A DNA stretch of 64,000 bases from Pelosinus propionicus DSM 13327 (GTDB lineage: Bacteria; Bacillota; Negativicutes; DSM-13327): contig NZ_FOTS01000001.1 in NCBI RefSeq assembly GCF_900114615.1, positions 62,001-126,000 on the forward strand, written 5' to 3'. A program made the translations under genes and the position numbers. Shown one piece after another: positions 18,831-28,016 of this stretch (position 1 is the stretch's first letter; every line of letters begins with the position of its first letter). Below the pieces are notes generated by a model. The model was given only the letters and a program-made list of their open reading frames with translations, was not told where the DNA came from and ran no database searches.

Positions 18831-18871
18831 AATAGTGAAAAAGCACATAAAAATTACAGGAGGGAATTATA

Positions 18872-19834
18872 ATGGCTGCTATTGTAGATAATCTGACGGA
18901 ACTAATAGGCAATACTCCTTTATTGCGACCCAACTCATTTGCTAAGCTGGCAAAATTAAATAGCGAATTATTATTGAAACTTGAATATTTTAATCCTTTA
19001 GGCAGTGTAAAAGATCGAATTGGTAATGCAATGATCAGAGATGCTGAAAAAAAAGGTTTGCTCAAGAAACAAACGGTAATCATTGAGCCTACAAGTGGTA
19101 ATACTGGTGTCGGTCTTGCTTTTGTAGCTGCGGCAAAAGGATATCGGATCATCCTTACCATGCCGGATACGATGAGTTTGGAACGGCGGACTTTATTGAA
19201 AGCTCTTGGAGCAGAACTAGTGCTCACTCCTGGTGCCGATGGGATGAAGGGGGCAATTCGCAAAGCGGAAGAACTGTCTACCCAGATTCCAGATTCTATC
19301 ATCTTGCAGCAATTTAACAATCCTGCAAATCCTGCAATTCATAAGGAAACAACAGGAGAAGAAATCTGGCGTGACACAGGGGGCAAGATTGATATTTTTG
19401 TAGCTGGTGTGGGTACAGGAGGAACGGTTGCAGGAGTGGGAGAAGTGCTAAAAGGGAAAAATCCCAATATCCAGATTGTAGCAGTAGAGCCGAATGATTC
19501 CCCCGTTTTGTCAGGGGGAAATCCTGGCCCTCATCAGATTCAAGGTATAGGGGCGGGCTTTGTGCCTAAAGTTCTTAATTTTGAGCTTATTGATGAAGTT
19601 TTTAAAGTGAAAAATGATGAGGCCATTGATACTGCTCGAGTGCTTGCTAGAGTGGAAGGATTGCTAGTGGGGATTTCTTCTGGTGCTGCTGCATTTGCGG
19701 CTGCCCAAATTGCCAAAAGACCAGAGAATGCAGGTAAAACGGTGGTTGCATTGCTTCCCGACACAGGTGAAAGATATTTATCAACAGTTCTTTTTAAAGA
19801 CTTGACAGATGAAGTTAGTAAGTACTGGAGTTAA
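18872..19834 (+). CDS. cysK: Cysteine synthase (O-acetylserine sulfhydrylase)
   Basis: 320 residues. A PLP enzyme making cysteine from O-acetylserine and sulfide. PLP lysine K47 in GSVKDR; substrate loop TSGNTG near 77; phosphate-binding GTGGT near 178; C-terminal DTGERYLST. Strong AGGAGGG before ATG. It lies directly downstream of KD4 with no terminator between them, so it is probably co-transcribed. This is the clearest sequence hint that the product of at least that reductase is sulfide or a thiol. Confidence 0.93.
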   Translation: MAAIVDNLTELIGNTPLLRPNSFAKLAKLNSELLLKLEYFNPLGSVKDRIGNAMIRDAEKKGLLKKQTVIIEPTSGNTGVGLAFVAAAKGYRIILTMPDTMSLERRTLLKALGAELVLTPGADGMKGAIRKAEELSTQIPDSIILQQFNNPANPAIHKETTGEEIWRDTGGKIDIFVAGVGTGGTVAGVGEVLKGKNPNIQIVAVEPNDSPVLSGGNPGPHQIQGIGAGFVPKVLNFELIDEVFKVKNDEAIDTARVLARVEGLLVGISSGAAAFAAAQIAKRPENAGKTVVALLPDTGERYLSTVLFKDLTDEVSKYWS

Positions 19835-19920
19835 AAAGGACTTGAATTCTAATTCCAAATGCAGTAATATTTAAACGATTAGTAATTTAGAAAAACAAAA
19901 TTAGGACTGAGAAGATATTT

Positions 19921-19968
19921 AAGGCTAAGATCGTTGTATCCTGATAAAGGAGATGTCTTAGTCTTTTT
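19921..19968 (+). terminator. Terminator after cysK, resembling a decayed leader
   Basis: AAGGCTAAGA (19921-19930) pairs with TCTTAGTCTT (19956-19965), followed by T. The loop is long (25 bases). The upstream GGACTGA ... TTAAGGCT resembles the leader family but does not form the standard hairpin, so it is counted only as a degenerate relative. It lies between cysK and the cysteine desulfurase gene. Confidence 0.6.
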
Positions 19969-20005
19969 TAGATTTGTAGTTTAATAGTAGGAAGGTGTAG
20001 TTTCT

Positions 20006-21163
20006 ATGATCTATCTGGATAATGCTGCCACTTCTTGGCCAAAACCGGAAAGCGTATATCAAATGGTTGACAAGGTTATGCGACAAATCGGAGCAAATCC
20101 TGGCCGTTCGGGGCATACCATGGCAATTGAAGCTGGCAGACTGGTTCAAGAAACAAGAGAATTAGCGGCAGCATTGTTTGCGATTCCTCATCCGTCTCAG
20201 GTGGTATTTACCTTAAATGTTACTGATTCTCTTAATCTAGCTTTAAAAGGATTGTTGCAGCCAGGCGATCATGTTATTACCAGTTCTATGGAACATAATG
20301 CTATGGCTCGCCCCTTAGAAGCGCTGTGTAAAAATGGGGTAACTGTTACCAAGGTGGCGACATCGCCTGTTAATGGAATTTCTCTTCGGGAGATTCAGAA
20401 TGCTATTCAGGCAAATACCAAGTTAATTGCCTTAACTCATGCTTCTAATGTGACTGGTACATTAAATCCCATTCGGGAAATTGGACAAATTGCAAAAGAG
20501 TTTGGTGTTGCCTTTTTAGTAGACTGTGCCCAAACCGCAGGTGTTTTTCCAATCAATGTGCAGGAAATGGGAATTGACCTTTTGGCTTTTCCTGGTCATA
20601 AATCTTTATTAGGCTGTCAGGGTGTTGGCGGGCTATATGTCCATAAGGGGATTACGCTAAAAACCCTGCGTGAAGGCGGTACTGGCAGCCATTCCGAGTC
20701 TTTAGAACAACCGGATGAATTACCAGAACGATATGAGAGCGGCACACTTAATACTTCAGGAATTGCTGGACTTGGAGCCGGCATTCGATATATCATGGAA
20801 ACCGGTATGGAAAAGATAAAGCAGCGGGAAGAAGAATTGACAAATCTGTTAGTAGCAGGTTTGGCGAAAATACCGGGAGTGGTGCTTTATGGTCCGCCAT
20901 TGGGACAGGAGCGAGCTGCTGTTGTGTCTTTTAATCTTGAGCAGATCAGTGCGAATGAGCTGTGTATGATTTTGGATAAATCCTTTCAAATTGCTGTCCG
21001 TCCAGGTTTGCATTGTGCCCCGGATGCTCATCGAGTACTGGGAACCTTGCAGGGGGGAACAATCCGAATTAGTCCAGGCTATTTTACTACAGAAGAAGAA
21101 ATAGAAAAGTGTTTGCAGGCAATTACTGCGATTGGGAAAGAATTGGTGGAGGAAATGAGATGA
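20006..21163 (+). CDS. Cysteine desulfurase family protein
   Basis: 385 residues, class V aminotransferase fold of the SufS/CsdA-like group. It should release sulfur from cysteine as an enzyme persulfide. PLP lysine K199 in FPGHKSLLG; start MIYLDNAATSWPKP; the probable persulfide cysteine is C337 in RPGLHCAPDAH. The last codons overlap the next gene (ATGA at 21160), so it is coupled to the ThiF-like gene. The pair could activate sulfur for a carrier protein or for Fe-S cluster supply to the reductases nearby. Confidence 0.9.
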   Translation: MIYLDNAATSWPKPESVYQMVDKVMRQIGANPGRSGHTMAIEAGRLVQETRELAAALFAIPHPSQVVFTLNVTDSLNLALKGLLQPGDHVITSSMEHNAMARPLEALCKNGVTVTKVATSPVNGISLREIQNAIQANTKLIALTHASNVTGTLNPIREIGQIAKEFGVAFLVDCAQTAGVFPINVQEMGIDLLAFPGHKSLLGCQGVGGLYVHKGITLKTLREGGTGSHSESLEQPDELPERYESGTLNTSGIAGLGAGIRYIMETGMEKIKQREEELTNLLVAGLAKIPGVVLYGPPLGQERAAVVSFNLEQISANELCMILDKSFQIAVRPGLHCAPDAHRVLGTLQGGTIRISPGYFTTEEEIEKCLQAITAIGKELVEEMR

Positions 21164-22182
21164 TACATGTACCAGAACGATACTCCAGGCAAGCTATTTT
21201 TCAAGGTATCGGTTCAGTAGGTCAGGAGAAGATTGGGCACAGTCGGGTGGCAATCATTGGTTTAGGAGCACTGGGAACTGTAATTGCCAATAACTTGGTG
21301 AGAGCTGGGGTTGGATATATACGCTTAATTGATCGTGATTTTGTAGAGCTTAGCAATTTACAGCGGCAAACGATTTTTGATGAAGCGGATGTTCATGAAC
21401 AACTTCCTAAAGCTGTTGCTGCTGCTCAGCATTTGGGAAAGGTCAATTCAGAAATAACACTAGAGGCAATTGTCAGCGATGTGAATGCCTCAAATATTGA
21501 AACACTGTTAACGGATGTTGACCTTGTCATGGATGGCACGGATAATTTTGAGACTCGCTTCCTTTTAAATGATATTTGTTTGAAAAAGAATATTCCTTGG
21601 GTGCACGGGGCTGTATTAGGGAGCTATGGTCTTACTGCGAACATGATTCCAGGACAAACTCCATGTTATCGATGCTTCATGCCTGGAATACCAGAAACAG
21701 GGGCTAGCGGCACTTGCAGTTCAGCTGGAGTGCTGAATATGATTACGGGTATTATTTCATCATATGCATCGGCAGAAGCTTTAAAAATACTGGTTGGCAG
21801 TTCTGATGTCAGAAAGTCAGCCCTTTTCATTGATGTTTGGAATAACTCTTTTCATAGTAAAGAGCTATCGAGGCAATCAGACTGTCCTGCTTGTGTTAAA
21901 CATGAATATCATTATCTTACTAAAGAAAAAGGAACCTATACGACTTTGCTATGCGGACAAAAGGCGGTGCAAATTGTGCCAGGTCAGGTACGCAAGATGG
22001 ACTTTTCCAATATTCTAAAGCGTTTGGCTCATGTAGGAGAAATTCAATCTAATCGTTTTCTTTTGCGTTTGAAAATTCATGAGATAGAAATAACTCTTTT
22101 TGCTGACGGACGGGCCATTATCAAAAATGTTGAAAATGAAAATAAAGCAAAGGCTCTCTATACAGAGTATTTTGGATTGTGA
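21160..22182 (+). CDS. ThiF/MoeB/HesA-family adenylyltransferase
   Basis: 340 residues from ATG 21160 (overlapping the previous stop; GGTGGAGG upstream). E1-like fold: RYSRQAIF start, nucleotide-binding GLGALGT near 35, DRDFVELSNLQRQ, zinc ligands CYRC and CPAC. The candidate catalytic cysteine is in SGTCSSAGVLN. Family members adenylate the C-terminal Gly-Gly of ThiS- or MoaD-like sulfur carriers. No such carrier is seen in the window. A C-terminal extension of about 70 residues follows the zinc site and is not part of the minimal MoeB fold. Confidence 0.88.
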   Translation: MIHVPERYSRQAIFQGIGSVGQEKIGHSRVAIIGLGALGTVIANNLVRAGVGYIRLIDRDFVELSNLQRQTIFDEADVHEQLPKAVAAAQHLGKVNSEITLEAIVSDVNASNIETLLTDVDLVMDGTDNFETRFLLNDICLKKNIPWVHGAVLGSYGLTANMIPGQTPCYRCFMPGIPETGASGTCSSAGVLNMITGIISSYASAEALKILVGSSDVRKSALFIDVWNNSFHSKELSRQSDCPACVKHEYHYLTKEKGTYTTLLCGQKAVQIVPGQVRKMDFSNILKRLAHVGEIQSNRFLLRLKIHEIEITLFADGRAIIKNVENENKAKALYTEYFGL

Positions 22183-22247
22183 TCAATATGCAATGCATTA
22201 CACATTTGTATATTGCTGCTATAAGCAAATCAATTAAGTGAAAATGA

Positions 22248-22276
22248 TTGACAAAAATAGTTAAAAATGATACGTA
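22248..22276 (+). promoter_or_regulatory. Promoter of the phosphoesterase gene
   Basis: TTGACA 22248-22253 and, after 17 bases, TACGTA 22271-22276. The -10 is weak. Confidence 0.55.
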
Positions 22277-22284
22277 TGTTATAA

Positions 22285-22350
22285 GACTGATTAGAAAACT
22301 AAAGGTCAAAATAAATTTGGTTACGACCAAGTTTGCTTTGATCTTTTTTT
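22285..22350 (+). promoter_or_regulatory. Leader element copy 9
   Basis: GACU-GA-UUAG, loop AAAA, CUAA-A-GGUC (22285-22307). Both inner and outer stems differ from the common form yet pair fully. The terminator pairs AAGGTCAAA with TTTGATCTT around an internal hairpin with a TACG loop, then T7. Confidence 0.88.
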
Positions 22351-22480
22351 ATGGAAATCATTATAGTATAGCGGAGGGATAAGATCGAAACCGCCTTGCA
22401 ACTTCGTTGTTTAAGTAGCATCAGGAGAGCATTCTACGTTAGAGCATCATTAATATGTTCATTTGAAAGGGGGCAGTTCT

Positions 22481-23752
22481 GTGCTGAAGAAAATCTTTTT
22501 ACGTAGCTTATGGATCATGACATTAGTGATTGTCATTATGATTGTGCCGAGTGTACGTTTTCTTTTCTCAGCGACGTCCTTGGGAAGTGCCGTTCCAGAT
22601 CTTATCACCTTAACGTGGAGGGATGATCCACAGACAACCCAGGCCATAACATGGCGAATGGATAAAGATGCTAAAGATGGGTTTATTGAATATGGGGAAA
22701 GATTTACGACGGGACCTTTTCCCTATGATACTAGAACCGTTACTTCAACTGTAGAGGAATTATCAACTAATGCGGGCGATATGAGTATTCATTCAGTGAA
22801 TCTCACTGGACTAAAACCTGGAACCTGTTATTATTATCGAGTAGGGTATGGGAACATATGGACTGAGTGGTATGAATTCACAACTGCGCCTAAGAGTTCT
22901 TCTGCCTTTGCATTTTTTATTTTTGGTGATTCTCAAAGCGTTGATTATAGCACTTGGGGTGCTACTTTGCATCAGGCCTTTCAAAACAATTCAAAAGCTG
23001 CATTTTTTATTAATACAGGAGATTTAGTGGCTGTTGGGCAAGATTTCATGCAATGGAACGCTTGGCTGGAAGCCGCTAAAGGAGTCATCGATACCATTCC
23101 GGCTATGCCAGTATTAGGAAATCATGAAACCTATACAAAGGATAAAAAAATATCTCAGCCGTTATTATACCAAACTCTTTTTAAACTGCCATCTAATGGT
23201 CCAGAACATTTGAAAGGAAAGGCGTATTCATTTGATTATGGTGAAGTACATTTTGTGATGCTTGATAGCCAAATGAATGAAGAATGCTGTTCCTTTTCAG
23301 ATGTATTAAGAGAAGAAAAAGCATGGCTAGAAAGAGATCTGCAAAATACGAATAAAAAATGGAAAGTGGCAGTTTTTCACCAGCCAATTTATAGCAATCA
23401 AGCACATGCTATTGACGATGATAGTAAGAGCGTCTTTGTGCCGATTATCGATAGACATCATGTTGATATTGCTTTCTCGGGGCACGAACAGGTATATGCT
23501 CGGACCTATCCTTTGTATAATAATGAGAAGGTCGATGGTGCCAGCCAAGGGACAATCTATGTTACTGCCGGGAAAAGTGGTACAAAAGCATATCAGAATT
23601 CAAAGGCTAAGCCAGGGGATGAAGTTTATAATCCCTTAGATGAACCGATCTATCTTACAGTAGAAGTAAAACATTCGAGTATGGAGGTAAAGGCATTCAA
23701 CGGGCAAGGTTCTGTAATCGATGATTGGAGAATTGAGAAACTATCGGAATAA
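22481..23752 (+). CDS. Purple-acid-phosphatase-like metallophosphoesterase, membrane-anchored
   Basis: About 423 residues. Start GTG 22481 follows GAAAGGGGG; an upstream TTG overlaps that site. A hydrophobic N-terminal helix should anchor or export it. A fibronectin-like N-terminal region (TLTWRDDPQTTQAITWR) is followed by the dinuclear metallophosphatase core: GDSQS, NTGDLV, GNHETY, VFHQPIYS, SGHEQVYART. This arrangement is that of bacterial PAP-like phosphatases that act on external phosphate esters. Its place under the shared leader is notable. The substrate is unknown. Confidence 0.87.
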   Translation: MLKKIFLRSLWIMTLVIVIMIVPSVRFLFSATSLGSAVPDLITLTWRDDPQTTQAITWRMDKDAKDGFIEYGERFTTGPFPYDTRTVTSTVEELSTNAGDMSIHSVNLTGLKPGTCYYYRVGYGNIWTEWYEFTTAPKSSSAFAFFIFGDSQSVDYSTWGATLHQAFQNNSKAAFFINTGDLVAVGQDFMQWNAWLEAAKGVIDTIPAMPVLGNHETYTKDKKISQPLLYQTLFKLPSNGPEHLKGKAYSFDYGEVHFVMLDSQMNEECCSFSDVLREEKAWLERDLQNTNKKWKVAVFHQPIYSNQAHAIDDDSKSVFVPIIDRHHVDIAFSGHEQVYARTYPLYNNEKVDGASQGTIYVTAGKSGTKAYQNSKAKPGDEVYNPLDEPIYLTVEVKHSSMEVKAFNGQGSVIDDWRIEKLSE

Positions 23753-23831
23753 AAGATATACATGGCAGGAAGGGATAGGATTGGTTCCAGAAATGCTGAA
23801 AAAGTAGTATTGAAAGACAAGACTACTTAAA

Positions 23832-23860
23832 TTGACTTTTATAATAATCAATGATATGAT
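23832..23860 (+). promoter_or_regulatory. Promoter of DK pair 5
   Basis: TTGACT 23832-23837, a 17-base spacer, TATGAT 23855-23860. Confidence 0.75.
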
Positions 23861-23892
23861 TTATTTAAATTTTATAAAGTAGCGTTGTGTAA

Positions 23893-23955
23893 GCTGGCTG
23901 TATGAAACAACAGAGGCTTCGAGCAAAATGTGTATTTTGCTCGAAGCCTCTTTAT
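23893..23955 (+). promoter_or_regulatory. Leader element copy 10
   Basis: GCU-GG-CUGU, loop AUGAAACA, ACAG-A-GGC (23893-23917). The terminator is a very long perfect stem: AGAGGCTTCGAGCAAAAT pairs with ATTTTGCTCGAAGCCTCT, followed by a T-rich run. It controls DK pair 5. Confidence 0.88.
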
Positions 23956-23980
23956 TTTCTGATTAACTAGGAGGTCCGGT

Positions 23981-25462
23981 ATGAGTGTCATTAATCTTAA
24001 AGCATCAGAGGTTCAAACCCGAGAAGCTCGTCTGGGGTCTATTACGGGATTTGCAGGAACTGCAGGTGAACTGGTTGGGTGTGCGCGCGCAGGCACGTTG
24101 AAAGAAAGTGAAAGAAGTTTTAGCCAGTGTATGGGATGCAGCTCGGGCAATGCGTTTTGTCAATTTTCTATGATTCAGGACGCTATTGTTGTCAACCACG
24201 CTCCAGTCGGTTGTGCTGGGGATTTCTTTACTTTTAACTTTGTATATCGGGTGGGGCAAATGGAGAGAGATCTTTCTCCTGTAATTGGAAGATACTTCAG
24301 TACAAATATTGAAGAGCAAGATACTATTTTTGGTGCAACCCAGAAGCTTGTTGATACGATTCGTAAAGCCTATGAAAGAGTCAGGCCAAATGCGATTTTT
24401 ATTACGACTTCTTGTGCATCTGGAATTATTGGAGATGATGTGGAAGGGGTTGCAAATGACTTATCAGAAGAATTGAGGATTCCTGTAATTGCTTGCTTTT
24501 GTGAGGGTTTTAAATCAAAGATTTGGACTACAGGGTTTGATGCGGCATATCATTCTATTGTTAGAAAGCTTGTAAAGCCGCCAGAAAAAAAATCAAATAA
24601 GGTCAATGTTATAAATTTTTGGGGAAGTAAAATATTTGATGAATTGTTGAATCCACTAGGGTATGAAGTAGACTATATTGTTCCATTTTCAACAGTAGCC
24701 CAGTTAGAACGTATTTCAGAAGCTGCAGCTACCATTCAAATTTGTTCCACCCTTGGGACTTATATTGGCGCTGCTTTAGAACAGGTTTATGGTGTGCCTG
24801 AGATCAAATCTCCGCCGGCTTATGGTATAGAGGGTACGGATCGCTGGATGAGAGAAATCGGCAGAGTTCTTAATAGGCAAGGGGAGATCGAAGAGGTGAT
24901 TGCTAAAGAGCATGAACGTGTATTACCGAAGCTTGAGGAATATCGTAATAAACTTCAGGGTAAAACAGCCTATCTAACGGCTGGTGCTGCCCACGGGCAC
25001 GCTTTAATTGCACTTTTGCAGGAATTGGGAATGACCGTGCAGGGGGCGGCAATTTTTCATCATGATCCTATTTATGATAATGGTGATGTGGTCTCAGATG
25101 CATTGGCTCATGCTGTCAATACCTATGGTGATGTTCCCAATTATAACGTTTGTAACAAACAAGCTTATGAATTAGTTAATATTTTAAATAAAGTAAGACC
25201 CGATATCATGATTGCCAGACATGGCGGCATGACGATGTGGGGAGCAAAACTGGGGATTCCTACCCTTTTAATTGGCGATGAACAACTCAGCTTTGGCTAT
25301 CAAGGGGTTCTAAACTATGCGGAAAGAATTTTGGAATCCCTTGATAACAAAGAGTTTGTCATTAACCTTGCTAAACACAGTACGATGCCTTACACCAAAT
25401 GGTGGTTGGAACAAGATCCATTTTCTTTTCTTAGGAGTGACTTAGATGTTAAAACTTATTGA
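23981..25462 (+). CDS. Nitrogenase component 1-like D subunit (D5)
   Basis: 493 residues; ATG after AGGAGGT. P-cluster-type cysteines C53 (in QCMGCSS), C78 (APVGCAGD) and C145 (TSCASGIIGDD); C255 (QICSTLG) is at the NifD Cys275 position. W182 and F186 replace NifD Gln191 and His195. ARHGG keeps the family His. Ends with MPYTKWW. Additional C34, C50 and C60 lie near the first ligand. Its closest match in the window by eye is D1. Overlaps K5 by 17 bases. Confidence 0.9.
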   Translation: MSVINLKASEVQTREARLGSITGFAGTAGELVGCARAGTLKESERSFSQCMGCSSGNAFCQFSMIQDAIVVNHAPVGCAGDFFTFNFVYRVGQMERDLSPVIGRYFSTNIEEQDTIFGATQKLVDTIRKAYERVRPNAIFITTSCASGIIGDDVEGVANDLSEELRIPVIACFCEGFKSKIWTTGFDAAYHSIVRKLVKPPEKKSNKVNVINFWGSKIFDELLNPLGYEVDYIVPFSTVAQLERISEAAATIQICSTLGTYIGAALEQVYGVPEIKSPPAYGIEGTDRWMREIGRVLNRQGEIEEVIAKEHERVLPKLEEYRNKLQGKTAYLTAGAAHGHALIALLQELGMTVQGAAIFHHDPIYDNGDVVSDALAHAVNTYGDVPNYNVCNKQAYELVNILNKVRPDIMIARHGGMTMWGAKLGIPTLLIGDEQLSFGYQGVLNYAERILESLDNKEFVINLAKHSTMPYTKWWLEQDPFSFLRSDLDVKTY

Positions 25463-26762
25463 ACAACCGCGCTATTCTTGTGCTTTAGGCGCACAGCAAT
25501 CTGTGATTGCCATAAAAAGAGCGGTTCCTATTTTGCATTCCGGACCTGGCTGCGGTGACAAAATCAACAGACTGCTTGGGCAAGGTGAGGGCTATGCAGG
25601 TGGAAATACTGTACCTTGTACAAATGCAAGTGAATCTGAAATTGTTTTTGGCGGCGAACAAAAATTAGGTAATGTGATTGAGGGTGCTTTTAAAGTAATC
25701 GATGCAGATCTTTATGTTGTATTGACTGGCTGCACCTCTGATATTATCGGGGATGATATCGGCCAGGTGACAAGCGCTTACCAAGAACAGGATAGACCAA
25801 TTGTATATGTGGAAACAGGTGGCTTCAAGAGTAATAACTATGTGAGCCATGAGACCGTGGTTAAAGCCATTATTGATCAATATGTAGATAAATTTAAAAA
25901 AGGAACAGACAAAATCAAAGGGCTGGTGAATGTATTTGCTACGGTTCCTTATCAAGATCCTTTCTGGAATGGGAATCTAGAGGAAATCAAGAGAATTTTG
26001 GAAGGGATAGGTCTTGGGGTCAATATTCTTTTTGGTGCAGAATCTGGCGGCATCAATGAATGGCAAAGCATTCCCCAAGCTGAATATAATGTTGTTATTA
26101 GCGCCTGGGCAGGCCTGGGAATTGCTCAACACTTAGAGGGAAAATATGGGACTCCTTATATTCATTTTCCCTATTTACCCATTGGTGGTGAGGAAACAAC
26201 AAAATTCTTACAACAGGTTGCTGAGGTTACTGGTATTGATAGAAGCTATGCAGAATCTTTTATTAAAAAAGAAGAAGAAAAGTTTTATATGCATATTGAA
26301 CGTATGGCTGATTTTATATTGGAGTTCAGGTATGGGCTTCCACGAAGATTTTATACAATTTTAGATGCTTCCTATGGGGTTGGTCTTTCCAAATACTTGT
26401 TGAATGAACTTGGCATTCTTCCAGCTAAACAATTCATTATTGATGACACGCCAGAAGAATTTCAGGAATCCATTCAGGAGCAATTTAATAAGATTTCTTC
26501 TTTACGCTCTGCCAAAGTCAGTTTCAATATTGATGCTGGTGCGATTCAAGAGGAAATTAGAAAGGATGATCATAAACATCGAGCCTTGATTGTGGGAAGT
26601 GCCTGGGAAAGAGATTTAGCTACAGAAATTGGTGGTGACCTTCTAATCCTAAGTGTACCTGTTGCTTATCGACTTGTTTTAAATTGCGGTTATGCTGGCT
26701 ATAATGGCGGACTGCGGGTAATTGAAGATATTTATGGAAAAGTGCTGGATACATACCGCTAG
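25446..26762 (+). CDS. Nitrogenase component 1-like K subunit (K5)
   Basis: 438 residues; ATG after AGGAGTG within the end of D5. C12 (YSCALG), C36 (GPGCG) and C96 (TGCTSDIIGDD) are the P-cluster-type ligands; C58 is the extra PCT cysteine. The CGYAGYNGGLRVIEDI end matches the other K proteins. Partner of D5. Confidence 0.9.
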   Translation: MLKLIEQPRYSCALGAQQSVIAIKRAVPILHSGPGCGDKINRLLGQGEGYAGGNTVPCTNASESEIVFGGEQKLGNVIEGAFKVIDADLYVVLTGCTSDIIGDDIGQVTSAYQEQDRPIVYVETGGFKSNNYVSHETVVKAIIDQYVDKFKKGTDKIKGLVNVFATVPYQDPFWNGNLEEIKRILEGIGLGVNILFGAESGGINEWQSIPQAEYNVVISAWAGLGIAQHLEGKYGTPYIHFPYLPIGGEETTKFLQQVAEVTGIDRSYAESFIKKEEEKFYMHIERMADFILEFRYGLPRRFYTILDASYGVGLSKYLLNELGILPAKQFIIDDTPEEFQESIQEQFNKISSLRSAKVSFNIDAGAIQEEIRKDDHKHRALIVGSAWERDLATEIGGDLLILSVPVAYRLVLNCGYAGYNGGLRVIEDIYGKVLDTYR

Positions 26763-26796
26763 GAATTGATATCATGAATAAATAGCATTAGAAGCA

Positions 26797-26860
26797 ACTG
26801 ACTAGGTGATGAACTAGAGGCTGTATTTCCCAGGTAATTTGGAATGCAGTCTTTTTGTTA
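26797..26860 (+). promoter_or_regulatory. Leader element copy 11
   Basis: ACU-GA-CUAG, loop GUGAUGAA, CUAG-A-GGC (26797-26821), nearly the same as copy 4. The terminator pairs GGCTGTATTTCC with GGAATGCAGTC, then T5. It lies between DK5 and the TrmO-like gene. No clear own promoter was found, so it may act on read-through from DK5. Confidence 0.8.
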
Positions 26861-26895
26861 TGATGTATATATAAATAGTGAAAGAGGTAGAAAAC

Positions 26896-27375
26896 ATGAT
26901 TACGTATCGAGAGATTGGTATTGTTCAGTCGCCTTTTAAAGAACCAAAAGGAACGCCCATTCAGTCACCAGCAGCACAAGATATTGATGGTGTGATCAGC
27001 ATATATCCAGAATATGTGGAAGGATTGAAAGATATTGAAGGATTTTCTCATATTATTTTGTTATATCATTTTCATTTAGTGAAAGAGTCTTCCTTGCTGG
27101 TAAAACCCTTTCTAGATACTAATTTACATGGTGTTTTTGCTACACGATCGCCAAGCAGACCCAATCCAATTGGGTTTTCCATAGTGCGCCTTATCAAGGT
27201 GGAAGAAAATAAGCTTTATATTCGGGATGTAGATATTGTAGATGGAACGCCCCTTTTAGATATCAAACCCTACGTAGCAGAGTTTGATATAAGGAAACCA
27301 GAGCGGACTGGGTGGTTTGAGAAAAATGTACATAAGTTATTAACAACAAAAGACGATGGTCGTTTTGTTAAATAA
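26896..27375 (+). CDS. TrmO/TsaA-family SAM-dependent methyltransferase
   Basis: 159 residues from ATG 26896 (AGAGGT upstream; the GTG at 26878 precedes that site). Typical TsaA/TrmO beta-barrel: YREIGIVQSPF, the diagnostic ATRSPSRPNPIGFS, and DGTPLLDIKPYV. TrmO N-methylates threonylcarbamoyl-adenosine 37 of some tRNAs. Related proteins also occur in nif and molybdenum clusters of anaerobes, where their role is not settled. The leader-controlled position here argues for a function linked to the reductases rather than general tRNA modification. Confidence 0.85.
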   Translation: MITYREIGIVQSPFKEPKGTPIQSPAAQDIDGVISIYPEYVEGLKDIEGFSHIILLYHFHLVKESSLLVKPFLDTNLHGVFATRSPSRPNPIGFSIVRLIKVEENKLYIRDVDIVDGTPLLDIKPYVAEFDIRKPERTGWFEKNVHKLLTTKDDGRFVK

Positions 27376-27442
27376 ATGTCATGCGCCAAGGGTTTACTTT
27401 GGCTGCATTTTAATAAACAGAATAAATAAGAGGAGTGGTATT

Positions 27443-27856
27443 ATGTCTAAGGTTGCTGTTGTCAGTACGGATGGAATCTCTATTAATGAACATTTTGGCA
27501 GGTCGAAAGAATTTTTGATTTATGAAGTGGATGAAAAAGGAGAATATACATTCCTTGAGCGTCGTGACAATATCTCGCCTAACTCTCAGAATGTGCATGC
27601 CCATATTGCTAGTACGACAGCCGATTTGCTTACGGATGTGGAAGTAGTGCTGGCAAAGCAAATCGGGCCCGGAGCAGAGCAAGAGTTGAGAAATAAGGGA
27701 GTTCTTGCTCTGTCGGTTAATAGTTCCATTGAAAAAGCATTGCAAGCTTATGGAAAACGAGGGAAATTTATAAAAAACAGTATTAAGCGGTCCGCTGGTT
27801 GTCAATCATCTTGTGGCACTGGTTCCTGCGGGGGAGCTTCTCAGGGGTGCAAATAG
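27443..27856 (+). CDS. NifX/NifB-C-domain protein with Cys-rich tail
   Basis: 137 residues from ATG 27443 after AGAGGAGTGG. A single dinitrogenase iron-molybdenum cofactor domain (KVAVVSTDG ... NEHFGRSKEFLIYEV), the fold of NifX, NafY and the C-terminus of NifB, which carries cofactor precursors. The last 25 residues hold four cysteines (CQSSCGTGSCGG ... GC), which resemble a metal-binding tail. It probably carries or stores a NifB-type cluster on its way to the D subunits. Follows the TrmO-like gene in the same direction. Confidence 0.85.
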   Translation: MSKVAVVSTDGISINEHFGRSKEFLIYEVDEKGEYTFLERRDNISPNSQNVHAHIASTTADLLTDVEVVLAKQIGPGAEQELRNKGVLALSVNSSIEKALQAYGKRGKFIKNSIKRSAGCQSSCGTGSCGGASQGCK

Positions 27857-27885
27857 CTCTTTGATGCAGAGAAAAAAATAATGAT

Positions 27886-27950
27886 AGGATCAGTGTGCAG
27901 ACTGAAGGCTAGGGCGGGAGGTATAATCTGCACTGGCCTTTTCTTTTTTA
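27886..27950 (+). promoter_or_regulatory. Leader element copy 12
   Basis: UCAG, loop UGUGCAGA, CUGA-A-GGC (27890-27909) with a weaker outer stem. The terminator pairs AAGGCTAG with CTGGCCTT, then a T-rich run. A third fold is possible: CAGTGTGCAGA (27891-27901) with TCTGCACTG (27928-27936). It precedes the methyltransferase gene. Confidence 0.7.
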
Positions 27951-28016
27951 CAAGTGATAAACAATGAATGAGAATGGTGCTGAATTAAAAAGTCGGGAAA
28001 GAAGAGAGGGGTTTTG

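Noticed and set aside
19899-19968. A full leader copy (number 8) before the cysteine desulfurase gene
   Set aside because: Only AAGGCT and a terminator are present; the GGACTGA part does not pair as in the family.
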